A stretch of 5,425 nucleotides of DNA from Nostoc sp. CHAB 5834 (GTDB lineage: Bacteria; Cyanobacteriota; Cyanobacteriia; Cyanobacteriales; Nostocaceae), in NCBI GenBank assembly GCA_020829485.1, contig JAIVFU010000280.1, forward strand, positions 1 through 5,425, given 5' to 3'. A model generated the notes under the pieces. The model was not told the origin of the DNA. It did no database searches and saw only the letters and a list, made by a program, of their open reading frames with translations. The translations under genes were made by a program, and so were the position numbers. Below, piece by piece: positions 1-5,183 of the stretch; the stretch's first letter is position 1; the number at the start of each line of letters is the position of its first letter.

Positions 1-553
1 GACCCGACAGGATGAAGAACTCTGATACTTCTACCCACTCTCGGGACTGTGGTAGCCCTTGGTCTGGCGCGGTAGGGTCTTCAAACGTCACTTCGCAGGG
101 TTTAAGGTCGTAGGAGTGGTGCCGACGGCACGCGGCCGGCCGAACCTCGTACACCCCGCACTTCTGGTCCTCGGTGAGAAACGCGCACGCAATGTTGGTG
201 TAGACGTGTTTTTCGGGCCCCAAAGTAGCTGCCAGGTCTGTGTTTTCTTTCAAGCGGCGTCTCACCTCCGCCTTTTGAGCTTCTGAAAAAGTGGTTTCCA
301 CGTGCTCAGCCAAGGCCAATGCTTCGCTCGGTGCGATGTTGACGTGGTAGTGACAACACAGGCCGCATCCCGGCTTGCATGCAAGAGTTCGCCCCTGTAA
401 TCCGTTCGTTTGGGCCAAAGCGGCGTCCATACGTTTGAACACCTGCACTTGGTACTGCAGGGCGGTTGCGTTGCCTGCATGGACTTGCTTCAACGCCGAA
501 GCCTGCGCTTGTGGCTCAAGACTTAATTGTTCAAAGGTGGACAGTTTGGACAT
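1..553 (-). CDS. YkgJ-family (CxxCxxCC-type) cysteine-cluster protein, 3' end outside the window
   Basis: Reading the minus strand from an ATG beginning MSKLSTFEQL gives 184 codons with no stop before the left edge, so the C-terminus is missing. Eight cysteines are visible. C59, C63, C66 and C67 form the motif CKPGCGLCC. C123, C132, C142 and C153 follow, with C132-GVYEVRPAA-C142 matching the family pattern of a cysteine, then a 'Y-E-x-R-P' stretch, then a cysteine. This layout is that of the YkgJ/UPF0153 family, thought to bind zinc or iron through the cysteines; the cellular role is unknown. Residues 1-55 are helical and family-variable. No good Shine-Dalgarno lies before the ATG; in-frame TTG and GTG codons directly upstream are alternative starts. 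A terminator separates it from the upstream operon, so it is probably its own transcription unit. The family call is confident; the function is not known. Confidence 0.9.
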   Translation of the reverse strand, partial: MSKLSTFEQLSLEPQAQASALKQVHAGNATALQYQVQVFKRMDAALAQTNGLQGRTLACKPGCGLCCHYHVNIAPSEALALAEHVETTFSEAQKAEVRRRLKENTDLAATLGPEKHVYTNIACAFLTEDQKCGVYEVRPAACRRHHSYDLKPCEVTFEDPTAPDQGLPQSREWVEVSEFFILSG

Positions 554-559
554 CAACAC

Positions 560-588
560 ATTATTGCGCGGCGATAGCCAACTCAGAA
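560..588 (-). promoter_or_regulatory. Possible promoter for the cysteine-cluster gene
   Basis: On the minus strand a weak -35-like TTCTGA (583-588) lies 17 bp from a good -10-like AATAAT (560-565). The -10 ends only six bases before the ATG, so transcription would start at or next to the start codon, giving a leaderless or nearly leaderless message. This fits the absence of a Shine-Dalgarno. The -35 matches consensus at only three of six positions, so this is a suggestion only. Confidence 0.25.
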
Positions 589-603
589 CCCGGGCTCGCA
601 ATG

Positions 604-634
604 AAAAAAGCCCCTGGAATTTTGGTTCCAGGGG
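604..634 (-). terminator. Rho-independent terminator of the 666-1445 operon
   Basis: A perfect 9-bp stem (CCCCTGGAA paired with TTCCAGGGG) with a six-base loop is followed on the minus strand by C and six T residues. It lies about 30 bases after the stop of the upstream minus-strand gene and ahead of the cysteine-cluster gene. There is no T-run on the other side, so it works in the minus direction only. Confidence 0.88.
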
Positions 635-640
635 CGAATC

Positions 641-655
641 AGCTCATGGTGAGCT
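641..655. repeat. Small perfect inverted repeat between stop codon and terminator
   Basis: AGCTCA and TGAGCT flank a three-base spacer, forming a perfect 6-bp hairpin. It sits in the 3' untranslated part of the 666-1445 operon, just before the main terminator. It could protect the message end or simply be chance. No T-run follows, so it is not a terminator by itself. Confidence 0.45.
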
Positions 656-665
656 GTAGGGGAGT

Positions 666-1115
666 TCACATTATGCGCCCGGTGGCCGCATGAATGTTTC
701 GGGACCCTACGTGGGGGCTGGTGCTTGTGGGGCGGGGGTTGCGCCACAAGGAGATGCCCTCAATTTTGCTGTACTTTTCCACATAGTCGGCCGAGTACAC
801 GCCCTGGTAGCCGCCACTGGATGTCTCGTAGACCGCCAGTGCGCCGTCGCTCCAGAGAAGGAAGGTGCAGAGGTCCTTGAAGATGCCACGAGGCAACATC
901 AGCGAGCCTACCGAAGGCTCCTCGTTGACCTGGGAGTTCATCTGAGGGGCAACGCCCAGCTCCAGCAGTCCGAAGAACTCTCGCAGATTTTCCAAGCCGG
1001 CTGCATTCACGTCGCAAAGAACGCGAAGCGAGAAGGCACAAGCCTCACCGGTCAAGGAATTGATGCCAAAAGCCTTGAGGTCGCTCCAGTTGTTGATGAT
1101 GACGGAATTGTTCAT
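666..1115 (-). CDS. Hypothetical protein, second gene of a two-gene operon
   Basis: This 149-residue protein begins MNNSVIINNWSDLKAFGINS and is not a family I recognise. It looks soluble, with no signal peptide or membrane segment. Residues 1-50 mix short strands and helices (ACAFSLRVLCDVNAAG at 25-40), 72-124 are richer in aromatic and strand-forming residues (LCTFLLWSDGALAVYETS at 82-99), and the last 25 residues (from RNPRPTSTSP) are Pro/Ser/Arg-rich and probably disordered. The start is well supported: AAGGA lies six bases upstream and overlaps the TAA stop of the preceding gene, so the two genes are cotranscribed and probably translationally coupled. A strong terminator follows. The long antisense reading frame here has no such signals. 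The pairing would suit a toxin/immunity or phage-type accessory module, but nothing in the sequence identifies one. Confidence 0.8.
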   Translation of the reverse strand: MNNSVIINNWSDLKAFGINSLTGEACAFSLRVLCDVNAAGLENLREFFGLLELGVAPQMNSQVNEEPSVGSLMLPRGIFKDLCTFLLWSDGALAVYETSSGGYQGVYSADYVEKYSKIEGISLWRNPRPTSTSPHVGSRNIHAATGRIM

Positions 1116-1121
1116 GAGATG

Positions 1122-1126
1122 TCCTT
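1122..1126 (-). promoter_or_regulatory. Ribosome-binding site overlapping the upstream stop codon
   Basis: The minus strand reads TAAGGACATCTC then ATG. The AAGGA uses the last two bases of the TAA stop of the first operon gene, six bases before the next start. This decides the start of the 149-residue protein and suggests coupled translation. Confidence 0.75.
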
Positions 1127-1445
1127 ATTGTGAGGGGTTGGCTTCGTTCCAACGATTGCCACTTTCAGTAATATATCCGCGACCTGTGAACCCTGAAATT
1201 GTGTGCTCAGGTCCTGCCTTGTCAGCAATGCTCAGCACTTCGTCAAACGGTACGCAGTCGTTGTGTGACTTGTAGCCGTTTAACCATACGATTTCTGCTC
1301 CACGTTCCGTTGTATACAGAACGTTGCCGGACTCGACGTTGTTGCGATAGGGCCAGAGAATGATGTCGCCCTCCTTTAGCCGGCACTGCACTTGGGCAGG
1401 GCTCAGCGGTTCCGTAGGTGCTGGTTTCGAAGATTTCTTCGACAT
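1125..1445 (-). CDS. Hypothetical small protein, first gene of a two-gene operon
   Basis: The chosen start gives 106 residues beginning MSKKSSKPAPTEPL; I do not recognise the family. A basic, Pro/Ser-rich tail of about 20 residues precedes a compact strand-rich core: GDIILWPYRNN, SGNVLYTTERG and AEIVWLNGYKSHNDCVPFDE, ending FTGRGYITESG. The alternation of short strands and turns suggests a small SH3-like or KOW-like barrel, which is inference from pattern only. The start is set by AGGA five bases upstream. An in-frame ATG at 1481 would add 12 residues, but it lies upstream of the predicted transcription start and has GGGAGG at a longer spacing of about 11 bases, so it is less likely. The stop overlaps the ribosome-binding site of the next gene. 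Confidence 0.78.
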   Translation of the reverse strand: MSKKSSKPAPTEPLSPAQVQCRLKEGDIILWPYRNNVESGNVLYTTERGAEIVWLNGYKSHNDCVPFDEVLSIADKAGPEHTISGFTGRGYITESGNRWNEANPSQ

Positions 1446-1470
1446 AGATGTCCTGATTGATGTACTGAGA

Positions 1471-1500
1471 CGTATAGCCATTCGAGCGCGAGCCTCCCAA
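1471..1500 (-). promoter_or_regulatory. Candidate sigma-70 promoter of the two-gene operon
   Basis: On the minus strand TTGGGA (1495-1500), an 18-bp spacer and TATACG (1471-1476) make a plausible promoter, with a predicted start of transcription near 1464 and a leader of about 20 bases containing the AGGA ribosome-binding site. The -35 overlaps the end of the palindrome at 1499-1510. Each hexamer matches consensus at four of six positions. Confidence 0.45.
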
Positions 1501-1510
1501 TACGCGTATT
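1499..1510. promoter_or_regulatory. Perfect 12-bp palindrome, possible operator
   Basis: AATACGCGTATT is its own reverse complement. It lies in the 86-bp gap between two divergently transcribed genes, touching the -35 of the leftward promoter and about 20 bases upstream of the rightward start codon. A dimeric regulator bound here could control both directions. No regulator gene is visible nearby. Perfect 12-bp palindromes occur by chance about once in a window this size, so location is the main argument. Confidence 0.35.
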
Positions 1511-1531
1511 TTCTGCGGCGCTATACGGGGC

Positions 1532-1885
1532 ATGAACACCTCTGCTATCAAAGCGGCTCGCCTGCTGCTCCTCGTGCCCTTGGTCGCGGTCGCCGCGTGC
1601 TCGGCCACTTTTGAGCCCAAAATCGCGCCGCTCCCGGCTGAAGGGTTCGACCTGGTGGACCCCTTTAAGGTGGACCAGATTCAGTATGTGGTGGATTTCA
1701 GAGACTGTTCAGCGCTCGCTAACCAGGAGCAGCTGGACCTCACCCATGCCGCAGCCAATGCCGTAAATACCGTAGTCGACCGAGCCACTCTGGGTATTTT
1801 GGGTGGGAAATCTAGCAAACATGCTGACAGAATTACTGTGCTAAAACGCTGCCTGGCAGGTAGAGGGTATAATCTGCTGAGATAA
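1532..1885 (+). CDS. Small lipoprotein with lipobox, probably outer membrane
   Basis: This 117-residue protein has a type II signal peptide: K7 and R10 in the n-region, a hydrophobic run from L11 to A22 and the lipobox V20-A21-A22-C23. Cleavage and lipid attachment at C23 are expected; Ser at +2 predicts sorting to the outer membrane by the Lol rule. The mature part of about 95 residues has C59 in VVDFRDCSALAN and C107 in RCLAGRGYNLL, which could form a disulfide. An Ala/Gly-rich stretch (THAAANAVNTVVDRATLG, then ILGG) lies between them where related small lipoproteins often carry a glycine-zipper-like segment. The terminal CLAGRGY motif is common in such lipoproteins. Function is unknown. 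The start is the only ATG and fits the signal peptide, although no clear Shine-Dalgarno precedes it. A TATACG hexamer just upstream could be a -10 for a nearly leaderless message. Confidence 0.88.
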   Translation: MNTSAIKAARLLLLVPLVAVAACSATFEPKIAPLPAEGFDLVDPFKVDQIQYVVDFRDCSALANQEQLDLTHAAANAVNTVVDRATLGILGGKSSKHADRITVLKRCLAGRGYNLLR

Positions 1886-2060
1886 TCCAATTCATTTTAG
1901 CGGAAGATATACCTCGATGGAGTTTGTGGCGACCCTCGAACAAACAAAGGCAAAAGCGATGCCCAGTGCCATAAATACGGTGTTGCCAAGCTACGGCTGA
2001 GTCTCACCGAAATTTAAGCTCCCAAAGTAATACTGGTTTTAGCCCTGACCCCTAGCTCCC
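1886..2060. other. Intergenic stretch without a supported gene
   Basis: These 175 bases between the lipoprotein and the phosphoesterase show no clear terminator, no convincing promoter and no supported gene. A 27-codon frame on the plus strand (MEFVATLEQT...) and a 26-codon hydrophobic frame on the minus strand (MALGIAFAFV...) lie opposite each other. Neither has a convincing ribosome-binding site. Confidence 0.5.
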
Positions 2061-2804
2061 ATGAAAATACATCTTTTGTCCGATTTGCACCTGGAGTTCC
2101 AGGATTTTCAGCCGCCAGAGACGGATGCTGACGTAGTTGTTTTGGCGGGAGATATCCATCTAAAACAGCATGGAGTGCGATGGGCTCAAAAGCATTTCAA
2201 GAAGCCCGTTCTTATGGTGGCGGGCAACCATGAGTTTTACGGAAACTCACTTTCGCGGACAATTCGCAAATTGAAGGAGGCTGCCGCTGGCTCAAATGTT
2301 CAGGTGTTACACGACGAGGCGGTCGTTCTCGATGGCGTTCGCTTTCTAGGAGGGACGTTGTGGACAGACTATCGTTTGACTGGAAACCAACCCCTTGCGG
2401 AGCTCGACGCAATGAGCAGGCTCACTGACTTTTCTCGCATTCGGGATGACCGGTACCGGAAAATTCGGCCGCATCAGCTGTTGGAGCGTCATGCTGCGAC
2501 CAAACATTTTCTTGAAGAAAGCTTTGAGCAGGCTTTCAACGGCCCTACGGTTGTGATTACGCATCACAGCCCTACCGAACTGTCTATCCATCCTCGGTTC
2601 AAGGATGAAAAGACGCACTTGAGTGCCTCGTATGCCAGCCGCCTGGAGCACCTTTTTGGGGTTCCCAAGCTTTGGGTTCATGGGCACACCCATGACAACT
2701 TGGACACGGAGTTGTACGGCACCCGAATTGTGTGCAACCCCCGCGGCTACCTTCCGGTTGAACCCAACAGTGAGTTCCAGCCGGAGCTTGTACTGGAGGT
2801 CTGA
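2061..2804 (+). CDS. Calcineurin-like metallophosphoesterase
   Basis: This 247-residue cytosolic protein carries all the motifs of the calcineurin-like phosphoesterase superfamily, which uses a two-metal centre (usually Mn, Fe or Zn) to hydrolyse phosphomonoesters or phosphodiesters. Visible in order are SDLHLE (D8, H10), AGDIH (D31), the GNHE motif (G55-N56-H57-E58), THHSP (H168/H169) and HGHTH (H207, H209), then CNPRGY near the end. The protein seems complete and single-domain, without signal peptide or membrane segment. The NPRGY ending is typical of small bacterial members of the superfamily, but the substrate (nucleotide, nucleic acid or other phosphoester) cannot be read from sequence. 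The ATG must be right because the first metal motif begins at residue 7, yet no Shine-Dalgarno is seen before it. Its end faces the end of the next gene across only 18 bases. Confidence 0.95.
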   Translation: MKIHLLSDLHLEFQDFQPPETDADVVVLAGDIHLKQHGVRWAQKHFKKPVLMVAGNHEFYGNSLSRTIRKLKEAAAGSNVQVLHDEAVVLDGVRFLGGTLWTDYRLTGNQPLAELDAMSRLTDFSRIRDDRYRKIRPHQLLERHAATKHFLEESFEQAFNGPTVVITHHSPTELSIHPRFKDEKTHLSASYASRLEHLFGVPKLWVHGHTHDNLDTELYGTRIVCNPRGYLPVEPNSEFQPELVLEV

Positions 2805-2822
2805 ATCAGCTTTTTTCGTTAG

Positions 2823-3602
2823 CTATCCCCCGGCATCAAGCTTGGAGTAGGACAGGTATTCATCGTTGTAAAGTGCTGTTCGCAATTGGGCTGTCAGTTC
2901 TGCAGTGCGATGGGCAGCCTGGTCGAGGGCCTTCTCGCTTTGAGCCCCTGGCATAGTCGCTCCGTTGTAAGCGAACAGCCCCGCCCAATCCAACTCGTTA
3001 CACGACCTCGCTGCGCGAATGCTTTCAAGAAAATAGCGACGGTCTTGTTGTTTAAAGAGCTCAATGGCAGGAAGTATCAAAAGAAAGTGGGCAGAAAGCA
3101 GAAGTCCGCCTGCAGGCAGGACCCATGTGGCAGCTGTGGCTCCTCGACCTGCTAACAATTCCAGAACGCCCGGGACCGCCACTACTGCAGCTGCTAGGCA
3201 AAGAAAAATTCCGAGCAAGAGCTTCCAACGCGCTTTGCTTAAAAGCTCGGTTTGTGCGTAGCTGCTGCGGATTGCGTCAAGTTTTTCCTCGAAAGCTAAT
3301 CTGTTTTGGAGTTCATTTGCGCTTGATGAGCTGTAGCTCTGAAGGGATTTCAGGTAGAAGACGAGAGTTTCCACCTGTTCTTTGGGAAGCGTCTTCAGGT
3401 GCGGCAGGATTGGCTCCACTACTTTAAGCAGGCGCTCATCCTCTTCAACGTACGCCAAATAAGAGTCCCGCATATCCGTCTCCACGTTAAGCCCTGCTTG
3501 CAGTTTAGCGGGGGTGAGACCCAAAAACTCCTCATACAAATAGAAAAGGGATTCAGCTGCCTGAACCCCTTTGTTTTCAATCAAGTCCCTGTATTCAGAC
3601 AA
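2823..3602 (-). CDS. Hypothetical protein with two membrane segments, overlapping the upstream gene
   Basis: With a TTG start overlapping the stop of the preceding gene this is a 259-residue protein; I do not recognise the family. Residues 1-125 are charged and helical (ESLFYLYEEFLGL, EEDERLLKVVEPILPHLK, ANELQNRLAFEEKL). Two hydrophobic segments follow at about 127-150 (LLLGIFLCLAAAVVAVPGV) and 157-182 (WVLPAGGLLLSAHFLLILPA), joined by a very short loop. Positive residues on the outer sides (KARWK before, KQQDRR after) place both ends in the cytoplasm. Residues 183-259 are again soluble and helical. The start is uncertain: the frame is open further upstream inside the neighbouring gene (ATGs at 3710 and 3659), and the next internal ATG would remove about 43 residues. 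The TTG lacks a clear Shine-Dalgarno but fits translational coupling. It forms a unit with the gene at 3595-3984. Confidence 0.75.
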   Translation of the reverse strand: MSEYRDLIENKGVQAAESLFYLYEEFLGLTPAKLQAGLNVETDMRDSYLAYVEEDERLLKVVEPILPHLKTLPKEQVETLVFYLKSLQSYSSSSANELQNRLAFEEKLDAIRSSYAQTELLSKARWKLLLGIFLCLAAAVVAVPGVLELLAGRGATAATWVLPAGGLLLSAHFLLILPAIELFKQQDRRYFLESIRAARSCNELDWAGLFAYNGATMPGAQSEKALDQAAHRTAELTAQLRTALYNDEYLSYSKLDAGG

Positions 3603-3984
3603 GCGCCGCGTCGATGGCCTTGAGGACCAGTGACAGGTCTTCAGGCAGTTGTGGCTCATTCGGCAAGCGGTCTCTGTCGGGAACGGTTCCACGGATTTCT
3701 CGGTGGACAAGGCCGTCGTTGCGCACCACGAGGGTGAGACGCGCGTATCGTGCTGTCTTCACAAATATGGCGAACTCGACATCATTTCCGTAGCCGCGGT
3801 GCGAGAAGTAGCGGAGCATGAAGTCAGGCCCCAGGGTAGGGAGAGGAAGAAAGTCCGTTTTGCGGACGCCCTCTGGATGCAAGGTCACTGCTTTGTGAAA
3901 CAACGCTTTCATGTCCTCGCCATCCAGGCCTTCCACGGTGGGGTTGGCTCGCTCATAGGGAGCGCGCATATTGGGGGTGAGCAT
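3595..3984 (-). CDS. Hypothetical small soluble protein, first gene of an overlapping pair
   Basis: This 129-residue protein begins MLTPNMRAPYERAN and is not a family I recognise. It has no signal peptide or membrane segment. A short helical part (GEDMKALFHKAVTL, residues 22-35) is followed by alternating strands (DFMLRYFSHRGY, VEFAIFVKTARYARLTLVVR) and a charged turn (GTVPDRDRLPNE), ending in a helix (LSLVLKAIDAAL). This is a small mixed alpha/beta fold. The start has GGAA five bases upstream and a promoter candidate at a fitting distance; M6 and M25 are possible later starts. Its stop lies within the start region of the two-segment membrane protein, with an overlap of about 8 bases, so the two are probably made together. 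A regulator or partner of the membrane protein is a reasonable guess, but it is only a guess. Confidence 0.78.
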   Translation of the reverse strand: MLTPNMRAPYERANPTVEGLDGEDMKALFHKAVTLHPEGVRKTDFLPLPTLGPDFMLRYFSHRGYGNDVEFAIFVKTARYARLTLVVRNDGLVHREIRGTVPDRDRLPNEPQLPEDLSLVLKAIDAALV

Positions 3985-4014
3985 TGCTGTTCCGATATTG
4001 AAGTTGGTCTACTT

Positions 4015-4042
4015 CGTATAGCCAAAACATCATTTCTCTCAA
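4015..4042 (-). promoter_or_regulatory. Candidate sigma-70 promoter of the overlapping gene pair
   Basis: The minus strand has TTGAGA (4037-4042), a 16-bp spacer and TATACG (4015-4020). Transcription would start near 4008, leaving a leader of about 24 bases that contains the GGAA before the ATG. The -10 and its upstream flank, GGCTATACG, are identical to those of the candidate promoter at 1471-1500. Confidence 0.45.
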
Positions 4043-4059
4043 TCGGAGTCCCCGACCCT

Positions 4060-4081
4060 AAAACGGAGGGCAGCCTCTTTT
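4060..4081 (-). terminator. Possible weak terminator after the 347-residue gene
   Basis: Directly after the TAG stop the minus strand can fold AAAAGAGG against CCTC-CG-TTTT with a CTGC loop and a two-base bulge, ending in four T residues. The stem is short and A/T-rich at its base, so it is much weaker than the other two terminators of the window. Confidence 0.3.
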
Positions 4082-5125
4082 CTAAGACAGCGAATTGTCC
4101 AGGTGAGCGGGCAGGTAGCCCACCACCACACGGGAGGTTTCTGCGTCCCAAAAGAAGTAAATCCGCATGCAGTACCTCTCGTCTCGGCCACCTCCTTTGA
4201 GCAGGTGGAGGTCTAAGAATCTGCGTTTGCCGCCCCATCTGACGAAGTAGGTGTCGCCCTGTTCGCCGGCCACGCTGGGAGCGACGGAGCCCTCAATTTT
4301 GAAGCCCAATGGCGCAAACAACGCATCCAGGTCTGCTTGGCTGATGTTCCCTGTTCGACACTCCCGGTAGGCCCCGGCCAGTAGCTCCAAGGCCGTGCAA
4401 ACCAGGTCGGGCCGCTCGTACCGGGATTTCTTGGCGCCATTGAGCGCGCGGGGTAGCACCACTATCCGGTCGAGGTTCTCTCCGGCCCAGTTGGGAAGGT
4501 TCGCCAGGTCCTGAAACGCTGGCTCAGCGGTGTCTTGCTGCTGCCGGGAGTCCGTGCGTTCTGCTGTCTGCGTGGTCAAAGCATGTACCTTGGCTTTGGT
4601 GCGGCGCAGCTCTTGGGTAACTTGGTTGAGAAGTGTTTGGAGGTAGTCGGCGTCCTCCTGAAGAAGGGCCGATTGCTTCATCAGCTCAGGGTTGGCTGTG
4701 GTGGCCGAGGAAGACGCGCTCAGGAGGACTGCAAGCTCTAGGAAGCCCGGGAATTGGGCAACGGAGGAGGGCTCTTTGGAGTATGCCCAGAACTTCGAGG
4801 GAGTTAGCTCTAGCTGGGGCGTGGGCTTCGCTCCTGCAATTAATCGCACCCGGTAGCCAGCTTTGGGCGGCATATTCCGGGGGCACAAAAAATAGGCTTC
4901 GTGAACCAGGTGGTTGCCCTGTCTCATCTCGTGCCACTTGGCTGCAAGGAAGCGCTCTTCTTCGTCAACGGCCAAGGCGGGCTCTCCCGGCAGGTGCAGG
5001 AACTCACGCAGACCTTTGGACGTGAACGAGGGCTCTCGCTTGAGCCCCAGCTCAGCCTTCAATCGTGCGAGAAATTCCGCAAAGTCTTCTGGAGAACGGT
5101 TTTCCTGAAGTGTCAGTGCTTTCAT
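4082..5125 (-). CDS. Hypothetical protein with coiled coil and conserved-looking C-terminal domain
   Basis: This 347-residue soluble protein begins MKALTLQENRSPEDFAEFLA; I cannot name its family. Residues 1-145 form a mixed N-terminal region. Residues 148-190 (SALLQEDADYLQTLLNQV onward) have coiled-coil character, followed by a polar Q/D/T linker to about 203. Residues 208-276 are helical (NWAGENLDRIVVLPRAL, LVCTALELLAGAYRECRTG). Residues 277-347 are strand-rich: TYFVRWGG, RRFLDLHLLKGGG, CMRIYFFWDAET, SRVVVGYLPAHLDN. The dense aromatic, Arg and His content of that last part (FLDLHL, RIYFFWD, VVVG, HLDN) looks like a conserved functional domain; from memory, similar endings occur in uncharacterised bacterial proteins, but I cannot verify this. 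The order of strands loosely recalls RelE/HigB-like folds, which is speculation. The ATG has no good Shine-Dalgarno, while a TATAAG at 5131-5136 sits five bases upstream. It is probably a single-gene unit. Confidence 0.82.
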   Translation of the reverse strand: MKALTLQENRSPEDFAEFLARLKAELGLKREPSFTSKGLREFLHLPGEPALAVDEEERFLAAKWHEMRQGNHLVHEAYFLCPRNMPPKAGYRVRLIAGAKPTPQLELTPSKFWAYSKEPSSVAQFPGFLELAVLLSASSSATTANPELMKQSALLQEDADYLQTLLNQVTQELRRTKAKVHALTTQTAERTDSRQQQDTAEPAFQDLANLPNWAGENLDRIVVLPRALNGAKKSRYERPDLVCTALELLAGAYRECRTGNISQADLDALFAPLGFKIEGSVAPSVAGEQGDTYFVRWGGKRRFLDLHLLKGGGRDERYCMRIYFFWDAETSRVVVGYLPAHLDNSLS

Positions 5126-5183
5126 GGGTTCTTATAGCGTGGAGAAGGGCCGCCATGCTACCAGCCGTCAGCGCGGTCCCATG

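Noticed and set aside
601..693. MKKAPGILVP-type small peptide starting at ATGAAAAAAGCC
   Set aside because: The sequence is fully explained by the minus-strand terminator hairpin and its T-run.
690..1133. Long plus-strand reading frame opposite the 149-residue gene
   Set aside because: It has no ribosome-binding site and is antisense to a gene with a good AAGGA site, operon spacing and terminator. Its sequence is low-complexity Ala/Val/Gly.
1243..1620. 125-codon minus-strand frame spanning the divergent gap
   Set aside because: It crosses the candidate promoters and lies antisense to the lipoprotein signal peptide. Translation looks random and Arg/Ser-rich.
1896..1973. 26-codon hydrophobic minus-strand frame (MALGIAFAFV...), possible single-span membrane peptide
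   Set aside because: There is no ribosome-binding site or promoter, a stop lies closely upstream, and it is short enough to be chance. It is worth recalling only if homologues show conservation.
1917..2000. 27-codon plus-strand frame (MEFVATLEQT...)
   Set aside because: GGAAG lies upstream at too long a spacing, there is no recognisable sequence, and it overlaps the hydrophobic frame on the other strand.
2809..2822. Run of six T residues after the phosphoesterase stop, as a plus-strand terminator
   Set aside because: No adequate hairpin immediately precedes the T-run. The nearest TCCAG/CTGGA stem has a long loop and lies about 13 bases away, inside the coding region.
3649..4200. 183-codon plus-strand frame
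   Set aside because: It runs antisense across the start of one gene, an intergenic promoter region and the end of another, and shows no domain-like sequence.
3909..4238. 109-codon minus-strand frame across the 3984-4082 gap
   Set aside because: It is out of frame with both real genes and is Pro/Arg-rich, as expected of a shadow frame. It has no start signal.
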